A DNA stretch of 18,294 nucleotides, taken from positions 1-18,294 of the forward strand of contig NZ_QFNM01000044.1 in NCBI RefSeq assembly GCF_003248455.1, given 5' to 3'. The stretch's first letter is position 1, and the number at the start of each line of letters is the position of its first letter. This DNA is from Brevundimonas sp. Its GTDB lineage: Bacteria; Pseudomonadota; Alphaproteobacteria; Caulobacterales; Caulobacteraceae. Below are positions 1 to 9,380 of the stretch, in pieces. A model generated the notes under the pieces. The model made no database searches. It worked only from the letters and a program-made list of their open reading frames with translations, and had not been told where the DNA came from. The position numbers and the translations under genes are program-made.

Positions 1-1489
1 GCAGGATGGCGGCCGGGAAGACGATCTCGTTGCGCGGCGGGTTGTAATAGGCGTTCACCGTCTGGGGCGTCATGCCCCATTCCAGCGGATCGACCGGCTT
101 GCCGATCTTGCCGCGCTTGTAGGCCCATTCGAAGGCCGAGGACCGTTCGACGTTGCCGTAGAGATCGTCGGGCTTCAGCTCCAGCCCGTCGTAGCTGCGC
201 CATTTGTCAGGATAGCCGATCTTCACCCCGAACTTGGACATCTTGTACAGCGCCTGTTCGCGCGTCGGCTCGCTCATCCAGTCGACGTGTTTCAGCCGCT
301 CGGTCATGGCGTCGCGGATATTGCCGACCAGGGCCTCCATCTGGGCCTTGGACGAGGCGGGGAAATGCAGGCGGACATATTCCTGGGCCAGCACCTCGCC
401 CAGCTGGCCGTCGACCAGGGCCACGCCCCGGTTCCAGCGCGGACGGTTCTCGGGCTGGCCGCGCAGGGTCTTGCCGCGGAAGTCGAAGCGGGCGTCGACG
501 AACGCCTTGGACAGATAGGGGCTGGCCTGGTCGACCACATTGAACGCCTGCCAGGCCTTCAGCGTCTCGATGGGGGTGTCGGCGAACACCTGGGCGATGC
601 CGGGGATGGCGGTGTTTTCCATCAGCACCAGGGTGTCGACCTCCGACACCTGGGCGCCGGCCATGAAGGCGGCCCAGTCGAAGCCGGGAGCCAGGGTCGG
701 CAGGTCGGCGGCCTTGGTCGGGTTGTAGAGCTTGTCGATCTGGCGACGCTGGACTGTGGTCCACTGTTTGTCGGCGACCTTGGTTTCAAAGGCCAGGATG
801 TCGGCGGCGGCCTTGGCCGGTTCGGTCCAGCCGATGGCCGTCAGGGTGCTTGTCAGATAGGCCAGATAGGCCTCGCGCTGGGCGGCGAAGTCGGGCTTCA
901 GATAGTAGTCGCGGTCGGGCAGGCCCAGCGATCCCTGACCCAGATAGGCCGAGTTCAGGTCGGGCTTCTGCAGGTCCTCGAACACGTCGACGCCGAACAG
1001 CGAGGCGCCAAAGCCCGCATGGCTTTCGCCCATCAGGCGCGCCATGCCGGCGTGGTCGGTCACGGCCTTGACCGCGGCCAGATCGGCCGCCAGGGGCGCG
1101 GCCCCCAGCTGCTCGATCCGGGCCTCGTCCATGAAGCTGGCGTACAGGGCGCCGACCTTGCGGGCGTTGTCGTTGGCCGGATTTGCCGCGCTGGTCTCGA
1201 TGATGGATTTCAGCTGGGCCTGGGCGTTTTCGTACAGAACGTCGAACGGGCCGAACCGCGCCTTGTCGGCGGGAATGTCGGTCGTGCGCAGATAGGTTCC
1301 GTTGGCGTATTCGTTGAAGTCGTCGCCCGGCTTCACCGTCGTGTCGCGGCCGGCCAGATCGAAGCCCCAGGTTCCGAACGGATGGGCGGCGGCCGCGCCG
1401 TGCGAATGGTCCTGGGCCGAGGCCGCGCCGCCGGTCAGGGCGACGACGATACAGGCCGAGCAGGCGGCCATCAGACGAATGCGATTCAT
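1..1489 (-). CDS. M13 family metallopeptidase, N-terminal part (partial)
   Basis: This is a neprilysin-type (M13) zinc endopeptidase, predicted to be exported and to cut peptides in the periplasm. About 496 residues are in the window and the open frame runs off the left edge. The ATG at 1489 begins a Sec-type signal peptide (MNRIRLMAACSACIVVALTG, probable cleavage after GAASA). The M13 N-terminal signature follows at about residues 50-80 (PGDDFNEYANGTYL, then DIPADK). Near the edge is the conserved VNAYYNPPRNEIVFPAAIL stretch, which in this family lies just before the HExxH zinc motif. That motif should therefore lie just outside the window, so catalytic competence cannot be judged. There is no clear Shine-Dalgarno before the ATG. 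A GANTC site (1483-1487) overlaps the start codon. It lies 131 bases downstream of purN on the same strand and is probably transcribed separately. Confidence 0.9.
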   Translation of the reverse strand, partial: MNRIRLMAACSACIVVALTGGAASAQDHSHGAAAAHPFGTWGFDLAGRDTTVKPGDDFNEYANGTYLRTTDIPADKARFGPFDVLYENAQAQLKSIIETSAANPANDNARKVGALYASFMDEARIEQLGAAPLAADLAAVKAVTDHAGMARLMGESHAGFGASLFGVDVFEDLQKPDLNSAYLGQGSLGLPDRDYYLKPDFAAQREAYLAYLTSTLTAIGWTEPAKAAADILAFETKVADKQWTTVQRRQIDKLYNPTKAADLPTLAPGFDWAAFMAGAQVSEVDTLVLMENTAIPGIAQVFADTPIETLKAWQAFNVVDQASPYLSKAFVDARFDFRGKTLRGQPENRPRWNRGVALVDGQLGEVLAQEYVRLHFPASSKAQMEALVGNIRDAMTERLKHVDWMSEPTREQALYKMSKFGVKIGYPDKWRSYDGLELKPDDLYGNVERSSAFEWAYKRGKIGKPVDPLEWGMTPQTVNAYYNPPRNEIVFPAAIL

Positions 1490-1620
1490 GAAGAAACAGT
1501 CCCGTTTTGGTCGGCGGCACCATCGCGCCGGTGCGGCGGTCTGTCGCATGACGTTTTTGTAATCTTGGTTCTTCGTCTCCGCCGATGTCCGCTTTCACGA
1601 GGACGGGCGGGATGGGCGGG

Positions 1621-2205
1621 TCAGCCCCGTTCCAAACCGCGGCAGAACGCCCGCAGCACGCGCGGATAAAGCTCATGTTCGGCCGTCTTGACCCGTTCGG
1701 CCAGGGCGCCGGGCGTGTCCCCCTCGACGATGGGCACGCGGGCCTGGCCCAGTATGGGGCCTTCGTCCACTCCCTCAGTGACCAGATGCACGGTGCAGCC
1801 GGCCTCGGCGTCGCCTGCTCGAATGGCGCGGGCGTGGGTGTCCAGACCGGGATAGAGGGGCAGCAGGCTGGGGTGGATGTTCAGCATCCGGCCGCGCCAG
1901 CCGCCGACCAGCCACGGCGTCAGCACCCGCATATAGCCGGCCAGGGCGACGACTTCGATCGCCGCCTCGCGCAGCACGGCGTCCACGGCCCGCTCGTGCG
2001 CCTCGCGGTCCTTGCCGAAGGCCTTGTGCGCCACGGTCGCGGTCGCGACACCCTTGGCCGCCGCGATCGCCAGACCGCCCGCGCCCTCGACGTTCGAGAC
2101 GACCAGGGCCGCTTCGTAACCGCTGTCCGGCCGGCGCGCGGCGTCGATCAGGGCGGCCATGTTCGAACCGGCCCCCGAAATCAGGATGGCGACGCGCGTC
2201 TTCAC
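1621..2205 (-). CDS. purN: Phosphoribosylglycinamide formyltransferase
   Basis: PurN transfers a formyl group from 10-formyl-tetrahydrofolate to GAR in step 3 of de novo purine synthesis, in the cytoplasm. The 194-residue length is usual for the family. The phosphate-binding loop ISGAGSN is at residues 9-15. The catalytic triad is visible: N109 and H111 in LNIHPSLLP, and D147 in TEGVDEGPI, matching N106/H108/D144 of the E. coli enzyme. The start is GTG at 2205, chosen because the family's MKTRVAILISG beginning starts exactly there. Only 4 bases separate it from the purM stop codon, so the two genes form an operon and are probably translationally coupled. Confidence 0.97.
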   Translation of the reverse strand: MKTRVAILISGAGSNMAALIDAARRPDSGYEAALVVSNVEGAGGLAIAAAKGVATATVAHKAFGKDREAHERAVDAVLREAAIEVVALAGYMRVLTPWLVGGWRGRMLNIHPSLLPLYPGLDTHARAIRAGDAEAGCTVHLVTEGVDEGPILGQARVPIVEGDTPGALAERVKTAEHELYPRVLRAFCRGLERG

Positions 2206-2209
2206 GAGA

Positions 2210-3247
<1,038 letters not shown>

Positions 3248-3289
3248 GGGTCTTGGGCCTGGAATCGGGGCGGAAATGCAGCGCGGCTC

Positions 3290-3320
3290 TTGCCACGGAT
3301 GGGTTCCGGGGGGCTATAGC
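3290..3320 (+). promoter_or_regulatory. Candidate promoter giving a leaderless rnd mRNA
   Basis: TTGCCA (3290-3295) is a possible -35. GCTATAGC (3313-3320) matches the Caulobacter housekeeping -10 consensus GCTANAWC at seven of eight positions. Exactly six bases separate the box from the rnd ATG at 3327, which puts the expected transcription start on or next to the A of ATG. The -35 to -10 spacing (19 bases to TATAGC) is longer than ideal. The box is its own reverse complement, so it could also act toward purM. The motif is seen directly; its activity is inferred. Confidence 0.4.
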
Positions 3321-3326
3321 ACCGGA

Positions 3327-4478
3327 ATGACGCCGATCACCACCAATGAGGCGCTGGCCGAGTTCTGCGCCCGCGTATCCTCCGCCCCCTTCATTACGGT
3401 CGACACCGAGTTCATGCGGGAAACGACCTATTGGCCCCGGCTGTGCCTTATCCAGGCCGCCTCGGCCGATCACGCCGCCATCATCGACCCGATGGCGGAC
3501 GGGCTGGACCTGGCGCCATTCCTGGACCTGTTGCGCGACGAGAGGATCGTCAAGGTCTTCCACGCCTGTCGCCAGGACGTGGAGATCTTCGTGCGGCTGG
3601 GCGCCATGCCCAAACCGCTGTTCGACACCCAGGTCGCGGCGATGGCGGCGGGCTTCGGCGAGCAGGTGGCCTATGATTCGCTGGTGCGGCAGATGCTGCG
3701 CATCGAGGTGGACAAGGGCAGCCGCTTCACCGACTGGGCGCGCCGACCGCTGTCGGACAGCCAACTGGTCTATGCCCTGGGCGACGTGACCCATCTGGCG
3801 GCCCTCTATCCCAAGCTGCGCGACCGGCTGCAGAAGGACGGGCGGCTGGACTGGGTGATGTCGGAAATGGAGGGGCTGACCGATCCGGCTCTTTACGACA
3901 CCAATCCCGAAAACGCCTGGAAGCGGCTGAAACCCAAGAAGTTCTCGGCCAAATATCTGGCCGCCTTCAAGGCCGTCGCCGTCTGGCGCGAGCGCGCGGC
4001 GCAGGAGCGGGATCAGCCGCGCGGCCGCATCCTGAAGGACGAGGGCGTGGACGAGATCGCCCAGCAGACCCCCACCGACCCTGACGCCTTCAACCGCCTG
4101 CGCTCCGTGCCCAAGGGGTTCGGGGGCTCCCGCCTGGGGCTGGAGCTGGCCGAGGAGTTGAAGCGCGTCCTGGCTGACCCGGAAGCCTTCGCCCCCGAGA
4201 TGGAGCGCCCGGCCCACCGCCAGCCGGCCCCGCCTTCGGTCGTGGAACTGCTGAAGGTGCTGCTGAAGGCCAAGAGCGACAACGCCGGCGTGGCCTCCAA
4301 GCTGATCGCCACCGTCTCCGACCTGGAAAAGATCGCCATCAGCGACGACGCCGACATCGACGCCCTGAAGGGCTGGCGCCGCCAGATCTTCGGTGAGGAC
4401 GCGCTGAAGCTGAAACGCGGCGAGATCGCCCTGGTGCTGAACGGCGCGCGGGTCGAGGTCGTCGAGATCGAGGGTTGA
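3327..4478 (+). CDS. rnd: Ribonuclease D (3'-5' exoribonuclease)
   Basis: RNase D trims 3' ends of tRNA precursors and other small stable RNAs. The 383-residue protein has the DEDDy exonuclease domain first: D26 and E28 in VDTEF, D84 in HACRQDVEIF, and Y149 and D153 in YALGDVTHL. An HRDC RNA-binding domain follows at about residues 200-290 and a second helical region closes the protein. An in-frame start 30 codons upstream exists, but the extra residues look like translated intergenic sequence, and family proteins begin close to MTPITTNEAL. No Shine-Dalgarno precedes 3327; the -10-like box six bases upstream suggests a leaderless message. It converges with ppx, with a hairpin between them. 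Confidence 0.96.
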   Translation: MTPITTNEALAEFCARVSSAPFITVDTEFMRETTYWPRLCLIQAASADHAAIIDPMADGLDLAPFLDLLRDERIVKVFHACRQDVEIFVRLGAMPKPLFDTQVAAMAAGFGEQVAYDSLVRQMLRIEVDKGSRFTDWARRPLSDSQLVYALGDVTHLAALYPKLRDRLQKDGRLDWVMSEMEGLTDPALYDTNPENAWKRLKPKKFSAKYLAAFKAVAVWRERAAQERDQPRGRILKDEGVDEIAQQTPTDPDAFNRLRSVPKGFGGSRLGLELAEELKRVLADPEAFAPEMERPAHRQPAPPSVVELLKVLLKAKSDNAGVASKLIATVSDLEKIAISDDADIDALKGWRRQIFGEDALKLKRGEIALVLNGARVEVVEIEG

Positions 4479-4487
4479 GCCTCTAAA

Positions 4488-4524
4488 CGCCGTCATCCTC
4501 GCCCTTGTGGCGAGGATGGCGGCG
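4488..4524. repeat. Palindromic intergenic repeat, single-hairpin copy (R1)
   Basis: This is a 16-bp stem with a five-base loop: the arms are 4488-4503 and 4509-4524, the loop is CTTGT, and there is one G-T pair. It fills the gap between the convergent ends of rnd (4478) and ppx (4545). The 27 bases at 4491-4517 are identical to 17894-17920, so this belongs to an interspersed repeat family rather than being a one-off terminator. No T-run follows on either strand, so classic intrinsic termination is not supported, although the stem could stop or stabilise both converging transcripts. Confidence 0.85.
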
Positions 4525-4544
4525 TCAAGATTGCGGTTGTCGGC

Positions 4545-6032
4545 CTAGATCTTCAGCCCCAGGCCCATCGCCTCGGCCAGAGCCTTGGCGCGCTTTTTCG
4601 TCTGTTCGCCCAGCAGGACGTCGGCATAGCCTTCGGTCGCGGTCAGGCGCAGATCGCCGCCCTTCACCTTCGCCGTCGCATTGGCCAGCAGTTGAGGCGA
4701 GCGGCCCGACAGGTCGCAGGCCAGGCGGATGGCCAGGCCGATGGCGCGGGCGCGTTTGGCCGCGTCGCCGCCCAGCAGCCGGTCGATGACCTCCGGCTGG
4801 GGCGTGGCGGGCGCGCCGCCATAGCGGGCGTTCAGGGCGCTGGCCAGAAAGGCCCGCTCAGCATGGCTGATGCCGGCGACGGGCGCGCGCAGCACCTGGT
4901 CGAACACAAGCTCCAGCCTGTGGTCGGGATGCAGTCGAGCGCCGAGGTCGGCGAGGCGGCAGGCGGCGGCCGTCAGGACGGCGTCGCGCCTTTCCCCGAA
5001 GACAGGGGGCAGGGCGTCCACGATCTCGGCGATCCAGCCGTTCAGCGCGCCGGGCAGGGCGGGGGACACGCCCTGACGCCCGCCCAGGGCCTTGCACCCG
5101 GCCAGCAGCGGATCGGCCGTGCGCGTCGCCGCGTCCAGCGTTTCGAACAGCAGGCCCTCGCGCACGCCCCACGCCGACATCTCGATCTGTTTCAGGTCCA
5201 GATGTCTGATCAACCCCTCGAGCACCAGGCCGGCGTAGGGCAGGGTCTCGGCCCGCTTCCTGGACACGCCGGGCAGTTTGGCCAGGCCCGCCGCCGACTG
5301 CTGGGCGACCAGACGCGCGGCCTCCAGCGCGTCTTCGGCCAACATCTGGTACTGATGCACCACCCGCAGGGGATAGGACTTCAGCGCCATCTGCACCTGG
5401 GCCAGGGTGCGCCAGGCGCCGCCGACGGCGTAGAGGCGTTCGCTCTGGAACTGGGCCGCGACGGGTTTCAGCACCTGGTCGATGCGGGCCTTGACGCGGT
5501 CGGCGTCGAATCCCTTGCCGTCGGCCAGGGCGAAGGGCCCCAAGGGCAGGGTCAGGCCGCGCTCCACGCCGTCTCCGTTCAGCCTCGTCAGCTCCAGGCT
5601 GGCGCCGCCCATGTCGGCCGAGACGCCGTGGGCCTGGGGCGCGCCGGCCAGCACCCCCATGGCGGCGTACCGGGCTTCTTCCTCGCCCGAAAGCACGCGG
5701 ATGTTCAGCCCGATCTCGGCGGCCACGCGCTTACAGAAATCGGGGCCGTCGATGGCTTCGCGCACGGCGGCCGTGGCGGCGATCAGGGTGGCGTCGGGCC
5801 GCACGCCTTCCAGCACGGCGGCGAACCGGCGCAGGGCCGTTATCGCCATCGCCACCCCGTCGGGCGACAGCTTGCCCGTCGTCGGTAGGTCGCGGCCCAG
5901 GCCGGCCAGCACCTTCTCGTTGTAGACGGTCCAGATCGCCCGGCCTTCCAGCTTGTACAGCACCAGCCTCACCGAGTTGGAGCCGATGTCGATGGCCGCG
6001 ATGTCGCGGTCGGTCAGCTGAACCTCGGGCAT
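4545..6032 (-). CDS. ppx: Exopolyphosphatase (Ppx/GppA family)
   Basis: This enzyme releases phosphate from polyphosphate ends, or removes the 5' phosphate of pppGpp; family members may do either and the sequence does not decide which. The protein has 495 residues. The first phosphate-binding loop is AIDIGSNSVRL (13-23), the catalytic-acid region is SGEEEAR (115-121), and the second loop is ADMGGASLEL (139-148), followed by LPLGPFALADG. The C-terminal half is the helical, HD-like part usual for long Ppx. The start is ATG at 6032, which shares its A with the ppk stop codon (TGATG). The frame is open for 158 codons further upstream, but that lies inside ppk and is a shadow. The overlap implies coupled translation of the enzymes that make and break polyphosphate. 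Confidence 0.94.
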   Translation of the reverse strand: MPEVQLTDRDIAAIDIGSNSVRLVLYKLEGRAIWTVYNEKVLAGLGRDLPTTGKLSPDGVAMAITALRRFAAVLEGVRPDATLIAATAAVREAIDGPDFCKRVAAEIGLNIRVLSGEEEARYAAMGVLAGAPQAHGVSADMGGASLELTRLNGDGVERGLTLPLGPFALADGKGFDADRVKARIDQVLKPVAAQFQSERLYAVGGAWRTLAQVQMALKSYPLRVVHQYQMLAEDALEAARLVAQQSAAGLAKLPGVSRKRAETLPYAGLVLEGLIRHLDLKQIEMSAWGVREGLLFETLDAATRTADPLLAGCKALGGRQGVSPALPGALNGWIAEIVDALPPVFGERRDAVLTAAACRLADLGARLHPDHRLELVFDQVLRAPVAGISHAERAFLASALNARYGGAPATPQPEVIDRLLGGDAAKRARAIGLAIRLACDLSGRSPQLLANATAKVKGGDLRLTATEGYADVLLGEQTKKRAKALAEAMGLGLKI

Positions 6033-8248
6033 CAGCGGCCGGGACGCTCGTAGCGCAGGACGGCGGGCAGGCTCTTGGCCTTGCGCCCGCGGCCCGACAG
6101 GCTGGGATTGGTCATGAAGTATTTGTGCGCCGAGAAGGGTCGTTCCGGGTCGGCGGGCGTGACGCGGGTATAGCGCCCCTCGGCGTCCAGCACCCAGCTT
6201 TGCGCGTCGTCCTTCAGATTGGCGACCATGATCTGGTCCAGAATCTGGTCGTGGACGGTGGCGTTCCTGATCGGCGTCATCAGTTCGACCCGGCGGTCCA
6301 GGTTGCGCGTCATCCAATCGGCCGATGAGATGAAGACCTTGGCCTTGTCGTGCGGCAGGTCCTTGCCGTTGGCGAAACAGACGATGCGGCTGTGTTCCAG
6401 GAAGCGGCCGACGATCGACTTGACCCGGATGTTCTCCGACAGGCCCGGCACGCCCGGCCGCAGACAGCAGATGCCGCGCACCACCAGGTCGATCCGCACG
6501 CCCCACTGGCTGGCGCGATACAGGGCGTCGATGATCTCCACGTCCACCAACGCATTGAGCTTGACCCAGATCGCGGCGGGCTTGCCCATGGCCGCCGCCG
6601 ACATTTCCTTGCCGATCAGTTCGATCAGGGTCGACTTCATGTTCAGCGGCGACACCACCAGGGCTTCCAGATGGTCGGGCGTGGCGTATCCGGTGATGTA
6701 GTTGAACACCTTGGTCGCATCGCGCCCCAGGACGGGATCGCAGCTGAACAGAGACAGGTCGGTGTAGATCTTGGCCGTGACCGGGTGATAGTTGCCGGTG
6801 CCGAAGTGGCAGTAGGTGCGCAGGCCCTCGCCCTCGCGGCGCACCACGACGCTCAGCTTGGCGTGGGTCTTGTATTCGACGAAGCCGAAGACGACGTGGA
6901 CCCCGGCTCGCTCCATCGCCCGCGCCCAGCGCAGATTGGCCTCCTCGTCGAAGCGGGCCTTCAGCTCGACCAGGGCGGTGACGTTCTTGCCGTTCTCGGC
7001 CGCCTCGATCAGGGCCGCGACGATGGGGCTGTCCTTGGACGTGCGATAGAGCGTCTGTTTGATCGCGATGACGTTCGGATCGCGCGCGGCCTGGCGCAGG
7101 AACTGCACCACCACGTCGAAGCTCTCGAACGGGTGGTGGATCAGCATGTCCTTTTCGCGGATGGCGGCGAAGACGTCGCCGCCGTTGTCGCGCACCCGCT
7201 CGGGATAGCGCGGCTCATAGCCCTTGAACTTCAGGTCGGGATGGCCGCCGCCGATCAGGTCCGACAGCTGGGCCAGGCCCAGCATCCCGTCCACCAGCAC
7301 CACGTCCTGAGGCGCCGCCTCCAGTTCGCCGACGATGAAGTCGCGCAGGTCGGCGGGCATGGACGCCTCGATCTTGACGCGCACGACCGAGCCCAGGCGA
7401 CGCTGCTTCAGCGCCTCCTCGAACTCCAGCACCAGGTCCTCGGCTTCTTCCTCGATCTCGATGTCGCTGTCGCGGATCAGGCGCAGCACGCCCTTCTCCT
7501 GAACATCGCAGCCGGGGAACAGGTGGTCGATGAACAGCAGCAGCACGTTTTCCAGCGTGATGAACCGCTTGTGCCCCGGCGTGGAGCGGCCGTCGGTCGG
7601 CAGTTCCCAGAACCGGCGCACCTGGGTCGGCACCGGCACCAGGGCGTAGAAGGTCTTGGTCTCGCCCTTTCTCTTCAGCTTCAGCGCCAGCGAGAAGCCC
7701 AGGTTGGGCAGAAAGGGAAAGGGGTGCGCCGGGTCGATGGCCAGCGGCGTCAGCACCGCGAACAGCTGGTTCAGGAACTCGGGCTCCAGCCGCTCGCGCT
7801 CGGTCTTGGTGATGCGCTGGCGATCGACGACCTCGATGCCGGCGGCGGTCAGCTCCTTCTTCAGCTGACGCCAGCGCAACTGCTGCTCGGCCATCAGCTC
7901 GCCGGCGGCGATATTGATCTGCTCCAGCTGTTCGGCCGGGGTCAGGCCGTCGGCCGACAGCACCCGCACCCGCTCGCGCAGCTGGCCCTTCAGCCCGGCC
8001 ACGCGGGTCATGAAGAACTCGTCCAGATTGTTGGCCGAGATCGACAGGAAGCGCAGCCGCTCCAGCAGCGGGTGGTTGGGATTGGCCGCCTCTTCCAGCA
8101 CCCGCTCGTTGAACGCCAGCCAGGAGATTTCGCGATTGAAGAACCGGCTGGGCGAGGCCATCAGCTCTTCGCTGAGCATCAGCTGGGGCGCGCGCGAGGC
8201 CGGAACCTCTTCGCCTCGGGTGTCGTCATGGATCGCGGCGTCGGTCAT
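6032..8248 (-). CDS. ppk1: Polyphosphate kinase 1
   Basis: PPK1 reversibly polymerises the gamma-phosphate of ATP into polyphosphate, typically at the inner membrane. The 738 residues show the full family layout: an N-domain beginning RFFNREISWLAFNERVLEEA (from about 35), a head domain, and two catalytic domains. The autophosphorylated histidine is H462 in EYKTHAKL. The second essential histidine is H619 in GRFLEHSRI. Their separation of 157 residues equals that of H435 and H592 in E. coli. Also present are GTGNYHP (484-488 region) and RGICCLRPG (591-599). The start at 8248 is preceded by a purine-rich stretch. The gene is 64 bases downstream of hdaA and overlaps ppx by one base. Confidence 0.98.
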   Translation of the reverse strand: MTDAAIHDDTRGEEVPASRAPQLMLSEELMASPSRFFNREISWLAFNERVLEEAANPNHPLLERLRFLSISANNLDEFFMTRVAGLKGQLRERVRVLSADGLTPAEQLEQINIAAGELMAEQQLRWRQLKKELTAAGIEVVDRQRITKTERERLEPEFLNQLFAVLTPLAIDPAHPFPFLPNLGFSLALKLKRKGETKTFYALVPVPTQVRRFWELPTDGRSTPGHKRFITLENVLLLFIDHLFPGCDVQEKGVLRLIRDSDIEIEEEAEDLVLEFEEALKQRRLGSVVRVKIEASMPADLRDFIVGELEAAPQDVVLVDGMLGLAQLSDLIGGGHPDLKFKGYEPRYPERVRDNGGDVFAAIREKDMLIHHPFESFDVVVQFLRQAARDPNVIAIKQTLYRTSKDSPIVAALIEAAENGKNVTALVELKARFDEEANLRWARAMERAGVHVVFGFVEYKTHAKLSVVVRREGEGLRTYCHFGTGNYHPVTAKIYTDLSLFSCDPVLGRDATKVFNYITGYATPDHLEALVVSPLNMKSTLIELIGKEMSAAAMGKPAAIWVKLNALVDVEIIDALYRASQWGVRIDLVVRGICCLRPGVPGLSENIRVKSIVGRFLEHSRIVCFANGKDLPHDKAKVFISSADWMTRNLDRRVELMTPIRNATVHDQILDQIMVANLKDDAQSWVLDAEGRYTRVTPADPERPFSAHKYFMTNPSLSGRGRKAKSLPAVLRYERPGR

Positions 8249-8312
8249 GCCCCGGTTCTCGCGCGCGTCTGTGACGGCCGCAAGCGGGGGGCGACAATTT
8301 CGTCGTCCCGAT

Positions 8313-9005
8313 CTAGGCTTCCGCGTCCAGGGCGTCCAGCACCTGGCGGGCCAGGACCCGGGTGACGGGGCGGTGCAGGGCGTCCAGCCGTTCGACGGCC
8401 AGGGCGGCGGCCTCGGCCGAGCGGTCCAGACGCCGCACCAGATAGTCGATCACCTCGTCGGCGGGGGCGATGCTGCGTTCGGCGAAGCGGGCCCGCAGAA
8501 TGGCCGACAGCACCGCGTCGTCGGGCGGCGCGATCGCCACGGTCCGCACCGCGTCCAGCCGCGAGCGCAGGTCGGGCAGGGCGACCGCCCACTGGCGCGG
8601 AGCCGAACGCGCCGCCAGCAGCAGGGGGCCGCCCCCCGCATGGGCCAGGTTGATCAGATGGAACAGGCTCTCGTCGTCGGCGTCCGCCGCCCGGTCCAGC
8701 AGGACCGGCCGCCCCTCCAGCTCCAGCGGGTCCATCAGGGCGGCTTCGGCCCCGTTCAGCGGCACGGCCCCGATCCGCTCGGCCCAGGCGGCGGCCAGGC
8801 GGCTCTTGCCCGATCCGGCCGGCCCGTGCAGCGCCAGGACCGCGCCCGCCCCGTCGGGCCAGCGCGACAGGACCTGGACCGCTTCGGCGTTGCTGTCGGA
8901 CACCACCAGGGTCTGGTCCGAGACCGGACGTTCCAGCGGCAGGCGCAGCTGGTCCTGGGGGGGGCGGCCCTGGCCGGGGCGGGAGGGGGCGCTTTGCGCG
9001 GGCAT
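8313..9005 (-). CDS. hdaA: HdaA-like regulatory inactivator of DnaA
   Basis: The Hda family binds the DNA polymerase sliding clamp and promotes hydrolysis of DnaA-bound ATP, limiting replication restarts. The protein has 230 residues. A clamp-binding motif QLRLPL is at 19-24, as in Hda. An AAA+ core follows: Walker A GPAGSGKS (61-68), Walker B region VLLDRAAD (101-108, with the second acid replaced), sensor I LLLAARSAP (128-136) and a box VII arginine segment LPDLRSRL (143-150). It lacks the C-terminal DNA-binding domain of DnaA. It is first in a hdaA-ppk-ppx string. A GCTATGAC box lies six bases before the ATG, so the mRNA may be leaderless. Hda activity is inferred from the motifs; other DnaA-like AAA+ proteins are less likely because the clamp motif is present. 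Confidence 0.87.
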   Translation of the reverse strand: MPAQSAPSRPGQGRPPQDQLRLPLERPVSDQTLVVSDSNAEAVQVLSRWPDGAGAVLALHGPAGSGKSRLAAAWAERIGAVPLNGAEAALMDPLELEGRPVLLDRAADADDESLFHLINLAHAGGGPLLLAARSAPRQWAVALPDLRSRLDAVRTVAIAPPDDAVLSAILRARFAERSIAPADEVIDYLVRRLDRSAEAAALAVERLDALHRPVTRVLARQVLDALDAEA

Positions 9006-9011
9006 GGGGCC

Positions 9012-9019
9012 GTCATAGC
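9012..9019 (-). promoter_or_regulatory. Candidate -10 box for a leaderless hdaA mRNA
   Basis: On the minus strand the sequence reads GCTATGAC, seven of eight matches to the Caulobacter -10 consensus GCTANAWC, then six bases, then the hdaA ATG at 9005. The spacing is identical to that at rnd. No convincing -35 was found: a CTGACG nearby is too close. The match is directly visible; promoter function is inferred. Confidence 0.35.
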
Positions 9020-9092
9020 AGAGGCCGTCGTCAGCCGCGTCGGCGCCCCTCTGTTGGTTTCGGGGAGGGAAACCGCCTCGCTGTGGATGAAA

Positions 9093-9380
9093 TCAGGCGA
9101 ACGGGGCCAGGGCCGGGTTCAGCTTGCCCGCCTTGAATTCGGCGACTTCATATTCGGCCAGCCCGTGGACCTGGAACGGATCGGCCTTCAGCAGGGCCTC
9201 GAGCTCTTCCTTCGTGCCCCGGCTGGCGACGATCAGTATGCCGCCGGTGCGCGGGACCATGGGCCCGGCCGCCACGATCAGGCCGCTGGCCACGTGCTGG
9301 TCCAGCCATTCGCGGTGCTCGGCCGTCTTCGCCTCGATGGCCTCGATGGGCTGGGTGTAGGTGATGGTGACGACGAACAT
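9093..9380 (-). CDS. YciI-like family protein
   Basis: This is a small (95-residue) dimeric alpha-beta barrel fold protein of the YciI family, whose cellular role is generally not established. Family marks are the start MFVVTITYTQ, the conserved histidine in EHREWL (H22), the GGILIVAS strand (46-53) and ADPF (66-69). The ATG at 9380 was preferred over an upstream in-frame start at 9437 because it begins the fold's first strand. AGAGG lies seven bases before it. It is divergent from aspS, with 146 bases between the starts, and follows no obvious operon partner; hdaA starts 87 bases downstream on the same strand. Confidence 0.85.
   Translation of the reverse strand: MFVVTITYTQPIEAIEAKTAEHREWLDQHVASGLIVAAGPMVPRTGGILIVASRGTKEELEALLKADPFQVHGLAEYEVAEFKAGKLNPALAPFA

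Noticed and set aside
1490..1620. Promoter for the M13 gene
   Set aside because: No pair of -35 and -10 elements with acceptable spacing could be read in this 131-base gap, so none is annotated.
287..1669. Long plus-strand open frame of 460 codons
   Set aside because: It is antisense to the M13 peptidase, which has clear family motifs. The translation is low-complexity Gly/Val/Arg/Gln, typical of a GC-rich shadow frame.
6350..8365. Plus-strand open frame of 671 codons opposite ppk
   Set aside because: It is antisense to a complete PPK1 with both catalytic histidines. Its composition is His/Gln/Leu/Val-rich, as expected from reversed GC-rich codons.
9056..9074. Hairpin GGTTTC / GAAACC downstream of the YciI-like gene
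   Set aside because: It has only six pairs, a seven-base loop and no T-run on either strand. It is too weak to call a terminator.
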